A stretch of DNA of 64,000 nt from Saprospirales bacterium (GTDB lineage: Bacteria > Bacteroidota > Bacteroidia > Chitinophagales > Saprospiraceae), in NCBI GenBank assembly GCA_016703765.1, contig JADJBL010000028.1:1-64000 (forward strand), read 5' to 3'. The first letter of the stretch is position 1. Each line of letters opens with the position of its first letter. The notes under the pieces were generated by a model. It had not been told where the DNA came from, made no database searches, and saw only the letters and a program-made list of their open reading frames with translations. A program made the position numbers and the translations under genes. Shown here one piece after another: positions 1 to 10,534 of this stretch.

Positions 1-24
1 TTTGCCCTGAGGAGGTCCCGCCAA

Positions 25-1469
25 TCAGGATGGGGAATCGGGCGGTAAAGACTGGAGATGTCCGTCCACGATTGCACATCCGAATTTGAACAGGTATTGA
101 TCCACGCTATGGTCATTAACCGGCGCGATATCGAAAAGAAGACCCTTGCGATAGCTTCCGCGGGCAGCTCCAGGGTAGCCCGGGTAGCAACTTCTATGCA
201 TTGCTGTGCCTCTTTCATTTCATTCATAATGGCCTCTTGTGCCGCTTCATCCAGCCCTTCGAAGTCCATCTCCGTTTCTTCCTCCTCAAAAATACCTCGC
301 GATTTGGGGATCAGGCTGATGGCATGCTCTTTGTCAAACAGGCGCGGGCTGCCTCCGAGGTGATTGAATCCCAGGATACGGGGCGGTATTTGGGCGACGA
401 TGTCCCGGTTGTTAATGTGCAGGAAGGTTTTTTCTTCCAGGAGTTCGTTATAGGCATCCATAAAATCCCGGTTGCCGACCCGTGGGGAACCGTACATAAA
501 CCCCCGCCACCGGGTAGTCAGCCAGCGCAAAACGGTGGGCAGCCAGTTCGGCTAGTGCCGCGCCCAGGCTATGGCCGCAAACAAATAATTTTTCGAGGGC
601 CCCAGGAATCCACCCCGGCCAGCAGCTGGCTCAGACGCTGTCCAGCGCTCCCTGAAAGCCTCGATGCACCCGTCCGCGCCCGCCGAAAGCCGGCGTTTTG
701 AGGAAGCGGGCATCCACCAGCGCATCGACCCCGCTGCTCGTTCCGCGAAAGCAGACGATCAAATGGTTGTCGTTGCCCGTGATAAAAGCCTGTATCGGTC
801 TTTTATCCTCTACCCAATGAAAGAGCTCATAGCCCCATTGGCCCAGTTGCTTCTTCACGTACGCGGGCCCGAAATAGGCCAGATGGGAAAAGTCCGCCAG
901 GGTCATGGCATTGGAGAGCGTATGATCTTCCGCGCTTTCATCAAAGCCGAATACGTGGGACGGGATGATATCGTCGCGGCCGTAGCGCACCTTGTTGATC
1001 GCTTGGCCCAGTCTGCGAAGCGTACCGGCAGCGCTCAAACCAGGCGCCCATTCCGGGAAGGATGCTTTCTCCATCCACCTCTAAAAAAGGCCTCCATTTG
1101 CTTCGTGAAAACGCTCACGCCGATCGGTCCGGCATAACGGGATGCCGCATCCAACACGTCGAATGGGTCAGCATCCCCCGAATCCGGGATTTGGCCGTCC
1201 GTGTTGACGATATAGTGCAAATAGGCCCGGTCGATAAGCGAATCGAGGTCCTGGTTTTCGGCAGCTGCTTCTGCGAGCCTTTTTCGAAAAATGAGGAGGG
1301 TTTCCGCCAGTTTTTTGTTCAGGCCGAGCACTTGTTGCAAAAATTTGTCCCGTTCGGGTTGAAAGGCAAAACTCCAGGCGATATGGAAAAAGTCGTGTTG
1401 GAGTAGCGGCAATCCTTTTTGAAGGTTGTCCCAGGATAGTTGAATAGCTTTTTCTGTAGGAGCTGGCAT
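25..1469 (-). CDS. class 3 (fungal-type) lipase, frame-disrupted
   Basis: Probable alpha/beta-hydrolase that cleaves lipid esters. It is spread over three minus-strand frames. The start at 1469 opens a helical N-terminal region of about 140 residues (to about 1035). The next frame carries the lipase-3 block IVCFRGTSSG. The serine elbow GHSLG is at 562-576 and the block YGSPRVGN at 471-494, so the order of motifs is that of class 3 lipases. DHSVDQYL near the end is also lipase-like, with a stop near 25. The breaks look like homopolymer errors: removing one G from the run near 490 restores AGFMYGSPRVGN, and adding one G near 631 restores DSVWSQLL. With shifts repaired the protein would be about 480 residues. 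No signal peptide is seen. The family is confident; the exact 3' end and the junction near 1035-1075 are not. Confidence 0.7.
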
Positions 1470-1528
1470 CGGTGTGGTGGAACTGGTTCAGGAAAGGATT
1501 AAAAGTAGAAAAATTCGGGGAGATGTCA

Positions 1529-3644
<2,116 letters not shown>

Positions 3645-3663
3645 GATGTTATATTAACCTGGG

Positions 3664-3696
3664 TTGCGCTATTGCAACCTGTATTAACTAATTTTG
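3664..3696 (+). promoter_or_regulatory. Bacteroidota-type promoter upstream of the lipoprotein gene
   Basis: TAATTTTG at 3689-3696 matches the Bacteroidota -7 consensus TAnnTTTG. A TTG at 3664-3666, 22 bases upstream, can serve as the -33 element. The gene begins 38 bases downstream. Confidence 0.5.
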
Positions 3697-3733
3697 TGCC
3701 TCAAAGGTACAAACAATCAAATCGCTCGAAATC

Positions 3734-4552
3734 ATGAAAACAGCACGAATTTTTTCCTTATTTCTCCTTGCAGGCATGCTGATCGCCGCGCCGGCCTGTA
3801 AAAATAACTCTTCTGAACCGGAGGACGAATCGACGACCGAACTTGGAGATACCTCCTCCACCGCCGCACGGACCTACACCCTGACCCCATTCAGCGAATC
3901 CGCCCAATTTGCAGACGCCTCCATCGACAAAATGACTTTCAAAAACGGCAAATTCGACTTTGCCATCGGAGGGTCGACCTATAAGCTCGGTGTTCAAACG
4001 CCCGACGCACCGCAGAAAATGTGCGCTAACTCCGCCGAAGGCCAGCATATCCACGTCATCGTCGACAACAATCCCTACGACGCCAAGTATACCTCCAGCT
4101 TCGATTACCAGATCCCGGACGGCGACCACTACGTGCTGACATTCCTGAGCCGTTCCTACCACGAAAGCATCAAAACCGCCAAGGCCTACAAGGCCGTCAA
4201 AGTAAAAGTAGCAGGAAACTCCTTCCAGACGGAAGAAGCCGTCCAGGGCCCGATGCTGTTTTACAGCCGCCCCAAAGGCACCTACGTCGGCAAGGAGAAC
4301 ACCGACAAAGTCATGCTCGATTTCTACCTGGTCAACGCCCCCCTGGGAAATGATTACAAAGTAAAAGCGGAGATCAACGCGGAACAAACGCTGATCCTGG
4401 ATCAATGGCAGCCTTATTACATCGAAGGCCTGCCCATGGGCGATAACAAGATCAAACTGACGTTAATCGACAAGGAAGGAAACCCCGTAGATGTGCCGAA
4501 TAATCCGGTAGAGAGGGTGTTTACTCTTTCGGCGGATCCGTTGGAAAATTAA
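3734..4552 (+). CDS. uncharacterised lipoprotein
   Basis: A 272-residue protein with a type II signal peptide: a hydrophobic stretch ends in AAPAC, so the mature protein would begin at Cys22. An acidic, Ser/Thr-rich linker follows, then a globular region. The most distinctive segment is GQHIHVIVDNNPY (about residues 103-115), which resembles small beta-sandwich lipoproteins of Bacteroidota, but I cannot name the family. Pro-Gly-Asp-His patterns in the middle suggest beta strands. It has its own promoter and faces the permease gene convergently across a repeat block. Function unknown. Confidence 0.8.
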   Translation: MKTARIFSLFLLAGMLIAAPACKNNSSEPEDESTTELGDTSSTAARTYTLTPFSESAQFADASIDKMTFKNGKFDFAIGGSTYKLGVQTPDAPQKMCANSAEGQHIHVIVDNNPYDAKYTSSFDYQIPDGDHYVLTFLSRSYHESIKTAKAYKAVKVKVAGNSFQTEEAVQGPMLFYSRPKGTYVGKENTDKVMLDFYLVNAPLGNDYKVKAEINAEQTLILDQWQPYYIEGLPMGDNKIKLTLIDKEGNPVDVPNNPVERVFTLSADPLEN

Positions 4553-4553
4553 T

Positions 4554-4587
4554 TGGTGACTAGTGATTGGTGACTAGTGACTAGTGT
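4554..4587. repeat. heptamer array TRGTGAY, left arm
   Basis: Nearly five consecutive heptamers of the form TRGTGAY (R is A or G, Y is C or T), immediately after the stop of the lipoprotein gene. The reverse complement of the same heptamer is arrayed at 4792-4873, so the two arrays are the arms of a large inverted repeat around the palindromes at 4628-4780. Confidence 0.85.
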
Positions 4588-4627
4588 CTTACGATCGGGA
4601 GATTTATTCAAAATATCCCTGCTTTTT

Positions 4628-4780
4628 TAGCCCCGGAGGGGCGGCACGTTTATAGAAAAATGTTACACCCAAAAACAAGCCCCAGAGGGGCGACACGTTT
4701 ATTCCCAGACGTGCCGCCCCTCCGGGGCTTGTTATTTTTTTCATGACAAATTCTATAAACGTGTCGCCCCTAACGGGGCT
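4628..4780. repeat. four copies of a GC-rich REP-like palindrome
   Basis: A unit of about 25 bases, AGCCCCnnAGGGGCGnCACGT followed by TTAT, occurs four times: forward near 4628-4653 and 4678-4702, reversed near 4707-4731 and 4753-4780. Each copy contains its own GCCCC/GGGGC hairpin, and the forward and reversed copies can also pair with one another. It lies between two convergent genes. Resembles repetitive extragenic palindromes, and could stop transcription from both sides. Confidence 0.8.
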
Positions 4781-4791
4781 TTTCGGTCCTT

Positions 4792-4873
4792 CACCAGTCA
4801 CCAGTCACCAGTCACCAGTCACCAGTCACCAGTCACCAGTCACCAGTCACCAGTCACCAGTCACCAGTCACCC
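4792..4873. repeat. tandem heptamer repeat TCACCAG, about 11.7 copies
   Basis: A perfect 7-base tandem repeat. It is the inverted partner of the TRGTGAY array at 4554-4587. Its last unit overlaps the stop codon of the permease gene (4868-4870). Only 7 bases per unit with no spacers, so it is not a CRISPR. Confidence 0.95.
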
Positions 4874-6389
4874 CTTATTCAGCTTGCTATGCTTCTTCCC
4901 ATACAGGAAGTAGATCAGGAACCCGATCGCCATCCAGATGATGAGTCGCAGCCAGGTATCCATAGGTAGCGCCAGCATCTGGGCGACGCAAATCAACGCG
5001 CCGAGGGCCGGAATCACGGGCACCCAGGGAGTGCGGAAGGGCCTGGGAAGGTCCGGACGAGTCCGGCGCAGGACGATGATGCTCACGCAGACGATCGCAA
5101 AGGCGAGCAGGGTCCCGATGGACACGAGCTCTCCGAGGATGTTGATGGGCAGGATACCCGCCAGGATCATGGCAATGGAACCGGTCAGGATGGTGCTGAA
5201 ATGGGGGGTCTTGAAGCGCGGGTGTATCCGGGCAAATGCGGGAGGCAGCAAGCCGTCCTTTGCCATAGCAAAGAAGATACGGGGCTGACCGAGCAACATC
5301 ACCAGGATCACCGAGCTCAACCCCGCGATGGCGGCGATCTTGATGATCGGCCGGAGCCAGAACATGCTTTCGCCCATGGCATTGACGCCCACCGCGATGG
5401 GATCGGCCACATTGAGTTGGGTATAGCTCACCAGGCCTGTGAGGACGATGGCCACCAGGATATACAATACGGTGGAAATGCTAAGGGAACCCAGGATGCC
5501 GACCGGCATATCTCTCTGGGGGTTTTTCGCCTCCTGCGCAGCGGTCGACACCGCGTCGAACCCGATATAGGCGAAGAAGATCACCCCTGCCGCCCGGAGA
5601 ATGCCGCTCCATCCAAACTCGCCCCATTTTCCGGTATTCTCCGGTATAAAAGGCTGCCAGTTGGCTTTAGCTACGAACATGAATCCGACCACGATAAATA
5701 ATATGATCCCCGCTACTTTTACGATCACCATGATATGATTGATACTCGCAGATTCGAGGATGCCGAGAACCAGCAAAAAGGTCAGAAGACCCACGATAAA
5801 CATGGCGGGGGATATTGAGCCAGGCGGTCACCTGCGGCAGGGCAAGGATATCCACTCCCGTAGCGGCCAGGTTGTTCGTCAGGGCCTCGGTGATCGGCTT
5901 CCAGCCAATGCCGGGCGCTTCCACGAGGATGGTCCCGCTGGCGGCCGTGAGGTAGGCCGGTATATGTATTCCAAAGTCGTTTAAAAACTAACCATATAGC
6001 CCGACCATCCGACCGAAACGGTGGAGGCGGCGAACAAGTATTCCAGGATCAGGTCCCAGCCGATGATCCACGCGAGGAATTCGCCGAGGGTGGCGTACGC
6101 GTAGGTGTAGGCGCTGCCGGCGATGGGGATCATCGCGGCAAACTCCGCGTAGCACAGGCCGGCGAACGCGCAGGCAAGACCGGAAATAACAAAGGAAATG
6201 ACAATTGCCGGACCGGCATATTGAGCTGCGGCCTGGCCGGTCAGTACGAAAATTCCCGCGCCGATGATGGCGCCGATGCCCAAGTGTGGTTAGGTTCGTC
6301 GCGCTGAGGGCTCTTTTCAATCCATGCTCGCCGGATGCCTCTGTCTGAAGATCGTCAATGGATTTTGTGCGGAATAATGGGTTTGCCAT
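4868..6389 (-). CDS. APC-superfamily amino-acid permease (cationic amino-acid transporter type), frame-disrupted
   Basis: Inner-membrane amino-acid transporter. Reading from 6389: a short cytoplasmic N-terminus (MANPLFRTKSIDDL), then the APC signature GIGAIIGAGIFVLTG in the first helix, then AGSAYTYAYATLGE. Three frame breaks follow (near 6283, 5985 and 5805). Two of them are each repaired by adding one base to a homopolymer: one T gives MVSFLNDFGIHIP, one C gives LNIPPAMFIVG. The first is repaired by removing one T. The C-terminal block carries FFAYIGFDAVSTAAQEAKNP, typical of the CAT/YfnA subgroup, and ends in KKHSKLNKG. Repaired length is about 500 residues with 12 or more helices. The stop codon lies inside a tandem repeat. 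Substrate cannot be read from sequence. Confidence 0.85.
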
Positions 6390-6514
6390 AGCGTTATTTT
6401 AGTTTTAGTACTGCGTAAGCTAAAGTAAATGTAGGTTCCTTTGGTCATAAATGTAGAAAATGGAATTCGCTTCTCAAGGCGAATTGGTAAATTTCCAGTT
6501 TTCGGAAACTTTTT

Positions 6515-6522
6515 TATCTTTG
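6515..6522 (+). promoter_or_regulatory. -7 promoter element upstream of tRNA-His
   Basis: TATCTTTG matches TAnnTTTG and lies 38 bases before the tRNA. No clear -33 TTTG is visible at the expected spacing. Confidence 0.4.
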
Positions 6523-6559
6523 TGCCGCTTATTCAACAGGGATTATCCCTGCTTATGAT

Positions 6560-6634
6560 GGTGGTTGTAGCTCAGTTGGTTAGAGCGCAAGATTGTGGAT
6601 CTTGAGGTCGCGGGTTCAAGACCCGTCTTCCACC
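6560..6634 (+). tRNA. tRNA-His (anticodon GTG)
   Basis: Cloverleaf with D-stem GCTC/GAGC, a perfect 5-bp anticodon stem CAAGA/TCTTG around loop TTGTGGA (anticodon GTG), and T-arm GCGGG-TTCAAGA-CCCGT. The extra G at -1 pairs with discriminator C73, the hallmark of histidine tRNA. The acceptor stem GTGGTTG against CTTCCAC has two adjacent T-T oppositions at pairs 5-68 and 6-67. The 3' CCA is not encoded. A strong terminator hairpin follows at once. Confidence 0.93.
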
Positions 6635-6642
6635 CAAAAAAC

Positions 6643-6673
6643 AAAAAGGGCTGTCGAAAGACAGCCCTTTTTT
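6643..6673 (+). terminator. Rho-independent terminator, probably bidirectional
   Basis: Stem AAGGGCTGTC/GACAGCCCTT with loop GAAA, flanked by A-runs and T-runs. It ends the tRNA transcript on the plus strand, and on the minus strand lies just past the stop of the esterase gene (6676), so it can serve both. Confidence 0.9.
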
Positions 6674-6675
6674 CA

Positions 6676-7813
6676 TTAGCGATTCAGCCACCAATCTACC
6701 GCCCCGGGAAATTCCCGGGCCCAAAACCATTCGGAATGGGCGCCGTCTCCGTCGATGTCGACGGCGATTCGAGGAAGCGGGGAACCCCGCGTCTTCGAGG
6801 GCCTTGGCCAGCAGCCATACATCCTTCGCCATGGTTTCCGATTCATTTACTCCGGCCAGCAGGTAGAAAAGCACGGGGCGTTTTTTTCCCTTGTACTGCA
6901 CATGACCGGTCCATTGATCTGAAAACCAGAGGGAAGGAGAAAAGACCCCCGCAAAGCCGAAGGTATTTTGATACTCGACGGCCGTGTAAAGGGCGATCAG
7001 CCCTCCCATCGAGGAGCCCATGATCCCGGTGTTTCGACGGCTTTTGAGGGTCCGGTAGTTTTTGTCGATAAAGGGTTTGAGAGTTTGGACCAGAAAGGCG
7101 GCGTATTCGTCGCCCTGCCCTCCGCCGTATTTGGGATGGGGCCAGGGCGAGTATTCGTCGATCCGGTTTTCCCCTCCGTTTTCAATCCCCACGACGATAA
7201 AGCCCCGGCCAGACCACTGGGCCACCGTTTCGTCGACCTTCCATTCGCCGGAAAAGCTGGCGCTAGCATCGAAGAGGTTCTGCGCGTCGTTCATGTACAG
7301 GACGGGATAGCGCTGGGAGGAGGATTCGTAGTTGGAAGGAAGGCATATCCAGATGCGGCGCTGCCTGCCCAATTGAGGCATCCGGAAGTCGGTGGAAACT
7401 ACTTTTACATTCGGGCCAGCTGTGCTGCGGGGATTGGGGTCCAGCAATTCCCAACTCTCGATCTTCATCCGCAAGGTATCGAGTCCTCCAGAGTAGGAAT
7501 ATCTTCTGTTGGGAAGAAAAGCGCCGGCCGGGTCGCCCTCCACGCTTTGCCAGGAGCCCTGGGTCAGTTTGAACTCCAGATCAAAAGGGGCCGAGATTGG
7601 AAGGGTGAGCTGAAACAAACCCCCTGCCTCGCGCTGAAAGCGGTAGGCCTGATCTCCTGGATTCCAGCCATTGAAATTACCAGCCACAAAAACGGAAGAA
7701 TTTTCATGCGTGGTACCGGGAAGACCGTAAATTTGAAGGGTCAGTTGACCTGTCGCCGCAGAGTGGATAAGGGCGAGAAATAAGCAAATCAGTAAATGCC
7801 GGAAATGGATCAT
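6676..7813 (-). CDS. secreted esterase with N-terminal CBM48-like domain, frame-disrupted near the 3' end
   Basis: Signal peptide from Met at 7813 (MIHFRHLLICLFLALIHS), then an early-set E/CBM48-like domain (SVFVAGNFNGWNP). The catalytic domain is of the esterase D/IroE type: RRIWICLPSNY, RYPVLYMNDAQNLFD, and the nucleophile motif GSSMGG. A shift near 6770 changes the frame; the alternate frame continues IAVDIDGDGAHSEWFWAREF and ends AVDWWLNR, giving the His expected for the triad, with a stop at 6676. That end leaves the tRNA free, whereas the unshifted frame would read through it. Probably a periplasmic or outer-membrane-side esterase acting on a glycan ester or siderophore-like ester; the substrate is inferred only from the domain order. 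Confidence 0.8.
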
Positions 7814-7829
7814 CCTTTGGAATTTGCGG

Positions 7830-7837
7830 CAAAAATA
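7830..7837 (-). promoter_or_regulatory. -7 promoter element of the esterase gene
   Basis: On the minus strand this reads TATTTTTG, a match to TAnnTTTG, 16 bases upstream of the Met at 7813. It supports that start over upstream non-ATG starts. Confidence 0.45.
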
Positions 7838-7911
7838 AACTTTTGCACCCAACCATTTTTTAAATAAGACCTGTCTGTCGTTGCAGCATGTTCTAAAAAA
7901 GTACCCTTGAT

Positions 7912-8721
7912 ATGATTTGTAAAAAACAACTCTTCCGGATACTCCTTGCGCTTGTCATCCTTTTGCCGGGCTTCGGCCGGCTCTCCGCTCAGGTGGAGCA
8001 AACCTATACCGATATCATTTTCCTAAAAAACGGCAGCGTTTTTAAGTCCAGGATTATCGATTACCGGCAGGGAGATACGATTACCGTGGAGATCGCCGGC
8101 GGGCATATCCTTAAATTTGCCGATGCCGACATCGCGAAGATCCAGCAGGCCAGCGTCGTGCCGCAAGAGCCGCAAACCATCGTCCGGGAGCGCAGAAAGG
8201 CGATCTCCCGCGATGCCTACCCGGTAAAGGGCGGATACGGTTTCGCTACCGCCGCTTTCTCGGGCCAGACGGGCGGCGTTTTCGGACCCTCGGCTTCGAT
8301 CATCAATTTCGAAGGGGGAGGAGGATATCAATTCGGCCGCTTCCTGGGCCTGGGAATAGGCACCGGATACAACCTTTACGATATAAACCGGGGCGAAAGC
8401 GTCATTCCGCTCTACCTCGATTACCGGATGTACCCCTTCAAAAAGAATCTGGGCCCCTATCTGAACCTCGCCGGCGGATATGGTTTCGCCCTGAAGGAGG
8501 AGGCTTTGGGGATCGTGGAGGCCAAGGGCGGAATTTTGCTGCACCCCTCGATCGGTTGGCGCGTGGCCGTCGGAGACAAGTTCTTTTTCACTTTCGACCT
8601 GGGCGCCCGTTTCCAGAAAGCAGAATATACCCAGGAAAATCAATGGTGGCTGCCCGGCAGAACGGTCCGGGAAGTGACTTATCAACGCACTACTTTTCGC
8701 ATCGGTATCCAGATCTGGTGA
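7912..8721 (+). CDS. outer-membrane beta-barrel protein
   Basis: 269 residues with a signal peptide ending LSAQ. A small domain follows (residues about 30-75: DIIFLKNGSVFKSRIIDY, DTITVEI, ILKFADADIAKIQ), of the kind found in Bacteroidota envelope proteins. From about residue 105 the sequence becomes alternating Gly/aromatic strands (GYQFGRFLGLGIGTGYNLYD) ending FRIGIQIW, a typical barrel with an aromatic last residue. It is 12 bases upstream of the ECF sigma gene and likely in the same transcript, so it may be a target or partner of that system. Function unknown. Confidence 0.8.
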   Translation: MICKKQLFRILLALVILLPGFGRLSAQVEQTYTDIIFLKNGSVFKSRIIDYRQGDTITVEIAGGHILKFADADIAKIQQASVVPQEPQTIVRERRKAISRDAYPVKGGYGFATAAFSGQTGGVFGPSASIINFEGGGGYQFGRFLGLGIGTGYNLYDINRGESVIPLYLDYRMYPFKKNLGPYLNLAGGYGFALKEEALGIVEAKGGILLHPSIGWRVAVGDKFFFTFDLGARFQKAEYTQENQWWLPGRTVREVTYQRTTFRIGIQIW

Positions 8722-8733
8722 TGAAATAAGTAT

Positions 8734-9297
8734 ATGAGGAAAGAGAACCCCATAACGGAACGCGAATTGGTGGAGGGTTGTGCCCGCAACGACCGGGCAA
8801 GCCAGGAGGTCCTGTACAAGCGCTTTTTTCCGACCATGATGCAGATGTGCATGCGCTACGCCGCCGATCGCGACGAGGCCATGCTCATCGTAAACAATGG
8901 TTTTTTGAGGGTTTTCAAGAAGATCGACACGTTTGCTTTTAAGGGCTCCCTGGAAGGGTGGGTTCGCCGCCTGGTTTTTCATAGCCTCTCCGATTACTTC
9001 AAACAGCAACCCAAAAACGTCCATTTTCTGGTTTGGGAGGAATGGGATTCCCGGAATACCGACAATCCGGCGCTTCCAAACCTGTATCTGGAAGACCTGC
9101 TCGGCATGGTGGACCAGCTTCCCCCCGCCACTAAAGACGTATTTTATCTATATGCCATCGACGGCTATACCCACAATGAAATCGGCAAATACCTGGGCAT
9201 GAGCGAAGGAACATCCAAGTGGCATCTGAACGCCGCGCGAAAGCGCCTCAAGGAACTCATCGCCCAACAAAATCTGAATCAAACCTATGCCGGATAA
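8734..9297 (+). CDS. ECF-type RNA polymerase sigma factor
   Basis: 187 residues. Region 2 spans about 20-95 (SQEVLYKRFFPTMMQMCMRYAADRDEA, then GSLEGWVRRLVFHSLSDYF) and region 4 about 120-178 (LPPATKDVFYLYAIDGYTHNEIGKYLGMSEGTSKWHLNAARKRLKE), a helix-turn-helix for the -35 box. Region 3 is absent, as in ECF factors. The last 11 bases overlap the next gene, implying translational coupling. In Bacteroidota such sigma factors usually control envelope genes, and the two neighbours are both barrel proteins. Confidence 0.93.
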   Translation: MRKENPITERELVEGCARNDRASQEVLYKRFFPTMMQMCMRYAADRDEAMLIVNNGFLRVFKKIDTFAFKGSLEGWVRRLVFHSLSDYFKQQPKNVHFLVWEEWDSRNTDNPALPNLYLEDLLGMVDQLPPATKDVFYLYAIDGYTHNEIGKYLGMSEGTSKWHLNAARKRLKELIAQQNLNQTYAG

Positions 9298-10489
9298 ATT
9301 TTACAATACCGACGACTCTTTCACCGACCAGGGCTGGTCGGAAATGAAAAAACTCCTGGACCGCGAACTCCCGGTCCGGCCCGTGCCCTTCTTTCGCAGA
9401 CGCAAAGGCCTGTTCTGGCTATTTCTGTTGCTGATCCCCTTCGGCGCCGCCTGGGGGTATTTCTACTGGGAAAATAGCGGGGCTGTGCAACTGCCCCAAA
9501 GCTCTTTCCCGGAGCAGCAACAGGAACCCATTCCTTCTCCTACTGCCAAGCCGATAGCGGCAGCTTCTGCTGAAACGGAAAAATGCGATGAAACTCCCCT
9601 GGCATTTTCTCCTGTTCAAAAACAAAAGCAAAACCAAACGTTTATTACCAATAACATGGGGGATCAACCGCTTGCTTACGTCGGGCAAACGGCTGAGATA
9701 GCGGTTCAAGCGGTACTTGAATCAGGACTATCGCCCCTTGCTGTGCTATCATTTCAACCCGGCTCACGCAAAATTCAGCCGGTTTTCCGCTCCATTGATG
9801 TACACAAACCCTCCCCGGCTGTCAAAGCCCTCTGGAATATGGGCCTGGAGGCGGGTCCCCTGGCTTTCGACGGGTTCCAAACCCGGGGCGTTTCGGGAGC
9901 TGTAGTAGTGAATCGGGCGCTCGGTCAATCCCGATGGGGCCTTCAGGCTGGATTGGGGTACTCCTATATTTCGAGACCTTTCCCCTCCCAAACCCTGAGC
10001 CGGAATACCACCCAGGAGGAGATTGAAAATTTGGCAGACAGTCTCCCCGGTCCCGGCAATTTTGTTACCGGCACATCCCTGGAGGCCTATGCCTCCTCGA
10101 CGGATTCGACCATCTCCCGGCTGCATTACCTCGATCTTCCCCTGGCAGTGACCTATCGGCCCGGCAAGCGCTGGCAATTCCGGGCAGGCGGTGGCGTTAG
10201 CCTCTTGCTGGCATCCCAGACCGAATTGGGCAGCAGTGCGGGCTACGGGGTGCTGAAAATAGGGGAGGCAGAGGATCTCAACGCACCCGTCACGGGTTCG
10301 TCCAACTCCATTCCTCAGGACGTCGGCGTGCTCAACCCCTTTGCGGAAGCGGGGGTGACTTTTTTCCCATTGCCGCGCCTGGGCCTCGGCGCCCAGGCGA
10401 GTTTTGGACTTCGGGATGTGTTGGCCAATTGGCCCAAGGATCAGTTTGTCAATAAGGCACAGTTAAAAGTGTCTTATTGGTTTCGATAA
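9287..10489 (+). CDS. single-pass membrane protein with C-terminal outer-membrane barrel-like domain (possible anti-sigma partner)
   Basis: 400 residues, overlapping the sigma gene by 11 bases. Residues 1-40 are charged and cytoplasm-like (DQGWSEMKKLLDRELP), 41-60 form one membrane helix (GLFWLFLLLIPFGAAWGYFY), and 65-175 are a Pro/Gln-rich linker. From about 180 there are barrel-like strands (WGLQAGLGYSYIS, LHYLDLPLAVTYRPG, FRAGGGVSLLLAS) ending LKVSYWFR. The position after an ECF sigma and the N-terminal tail suggest an anti-sigma role. The barrel-like end is odd for an inner-membrane-anchored protein. No ZAS zinc motif is seen. Confidence 0.75.
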   Translation: MPDKFYNTDDSFTDQGWSEMKKLLDRELPVRPVPFFRRRKGLFWLFLLLIPFGAAWGYFYWENSGAVQLPQSSFPEQQQEPIPSPTAKPIAAASAETEKCDETPLAFSPVQKQKQNQTFITNNMGDQPLAYVGQTAEIAVQAVLESGLSPLAVLSFQPGSRKIQPVFRSIDVHKPSPAVKALWNMGLEAGPLAFDGFQTRGVSGAVVVNRALGQSRWGLQAGLGYSYISRPFPSQTLSRNTTQEEIENLADSLPGPGNFVTGTSLEAYASSTDSTISRLHYLDLPLAVTYRPGKRWQFRAGGGVSLLLASQTELGSSAGYGVLKIGEAEDLNAPVTGSSNSIPQDVGVLNPFAEAGVTFFPLPRLGLGAQASFGLRDVLANWPKDQFVNKAQLKVSYWFR

Positions 10490-10509
10490 TCCATTATTGT
10501 CTATTTTTG
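10479..10509 (+). promoter_or_regulatory. promoter of the multihaem cytochrome gene
   Basis: TTG at 10479-10481, a 20-base spacer, then TATTTTTG at 10502-10509, close to the Bacteroidota -33/-7 consensus. The ATG follows at 10535. The -33 element overlaps the last codons of the preceding gene. Confidence 0.6.
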
Positions 10510-10534
10510 GGTCCAGCTAATACGCTTCCGACCC

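Noticed and set aside
4604..4801. 65-codon frame across the palindromic repeat block
   Set aside because: It is only a translation of the repeats; no start context or family.
4792..4873. Possible CRISPR array
   Set aside because: Unit is 7 bases with no spacers and no cas genes in the window; it is a simple tandem repeat.
6572..6675. Extension of the esterase reading frame through the tRNA gene
   Set aside because: The extension arises from a shift near 6770; the alternate frame restores the conserved C-terminus and stops at 6676.
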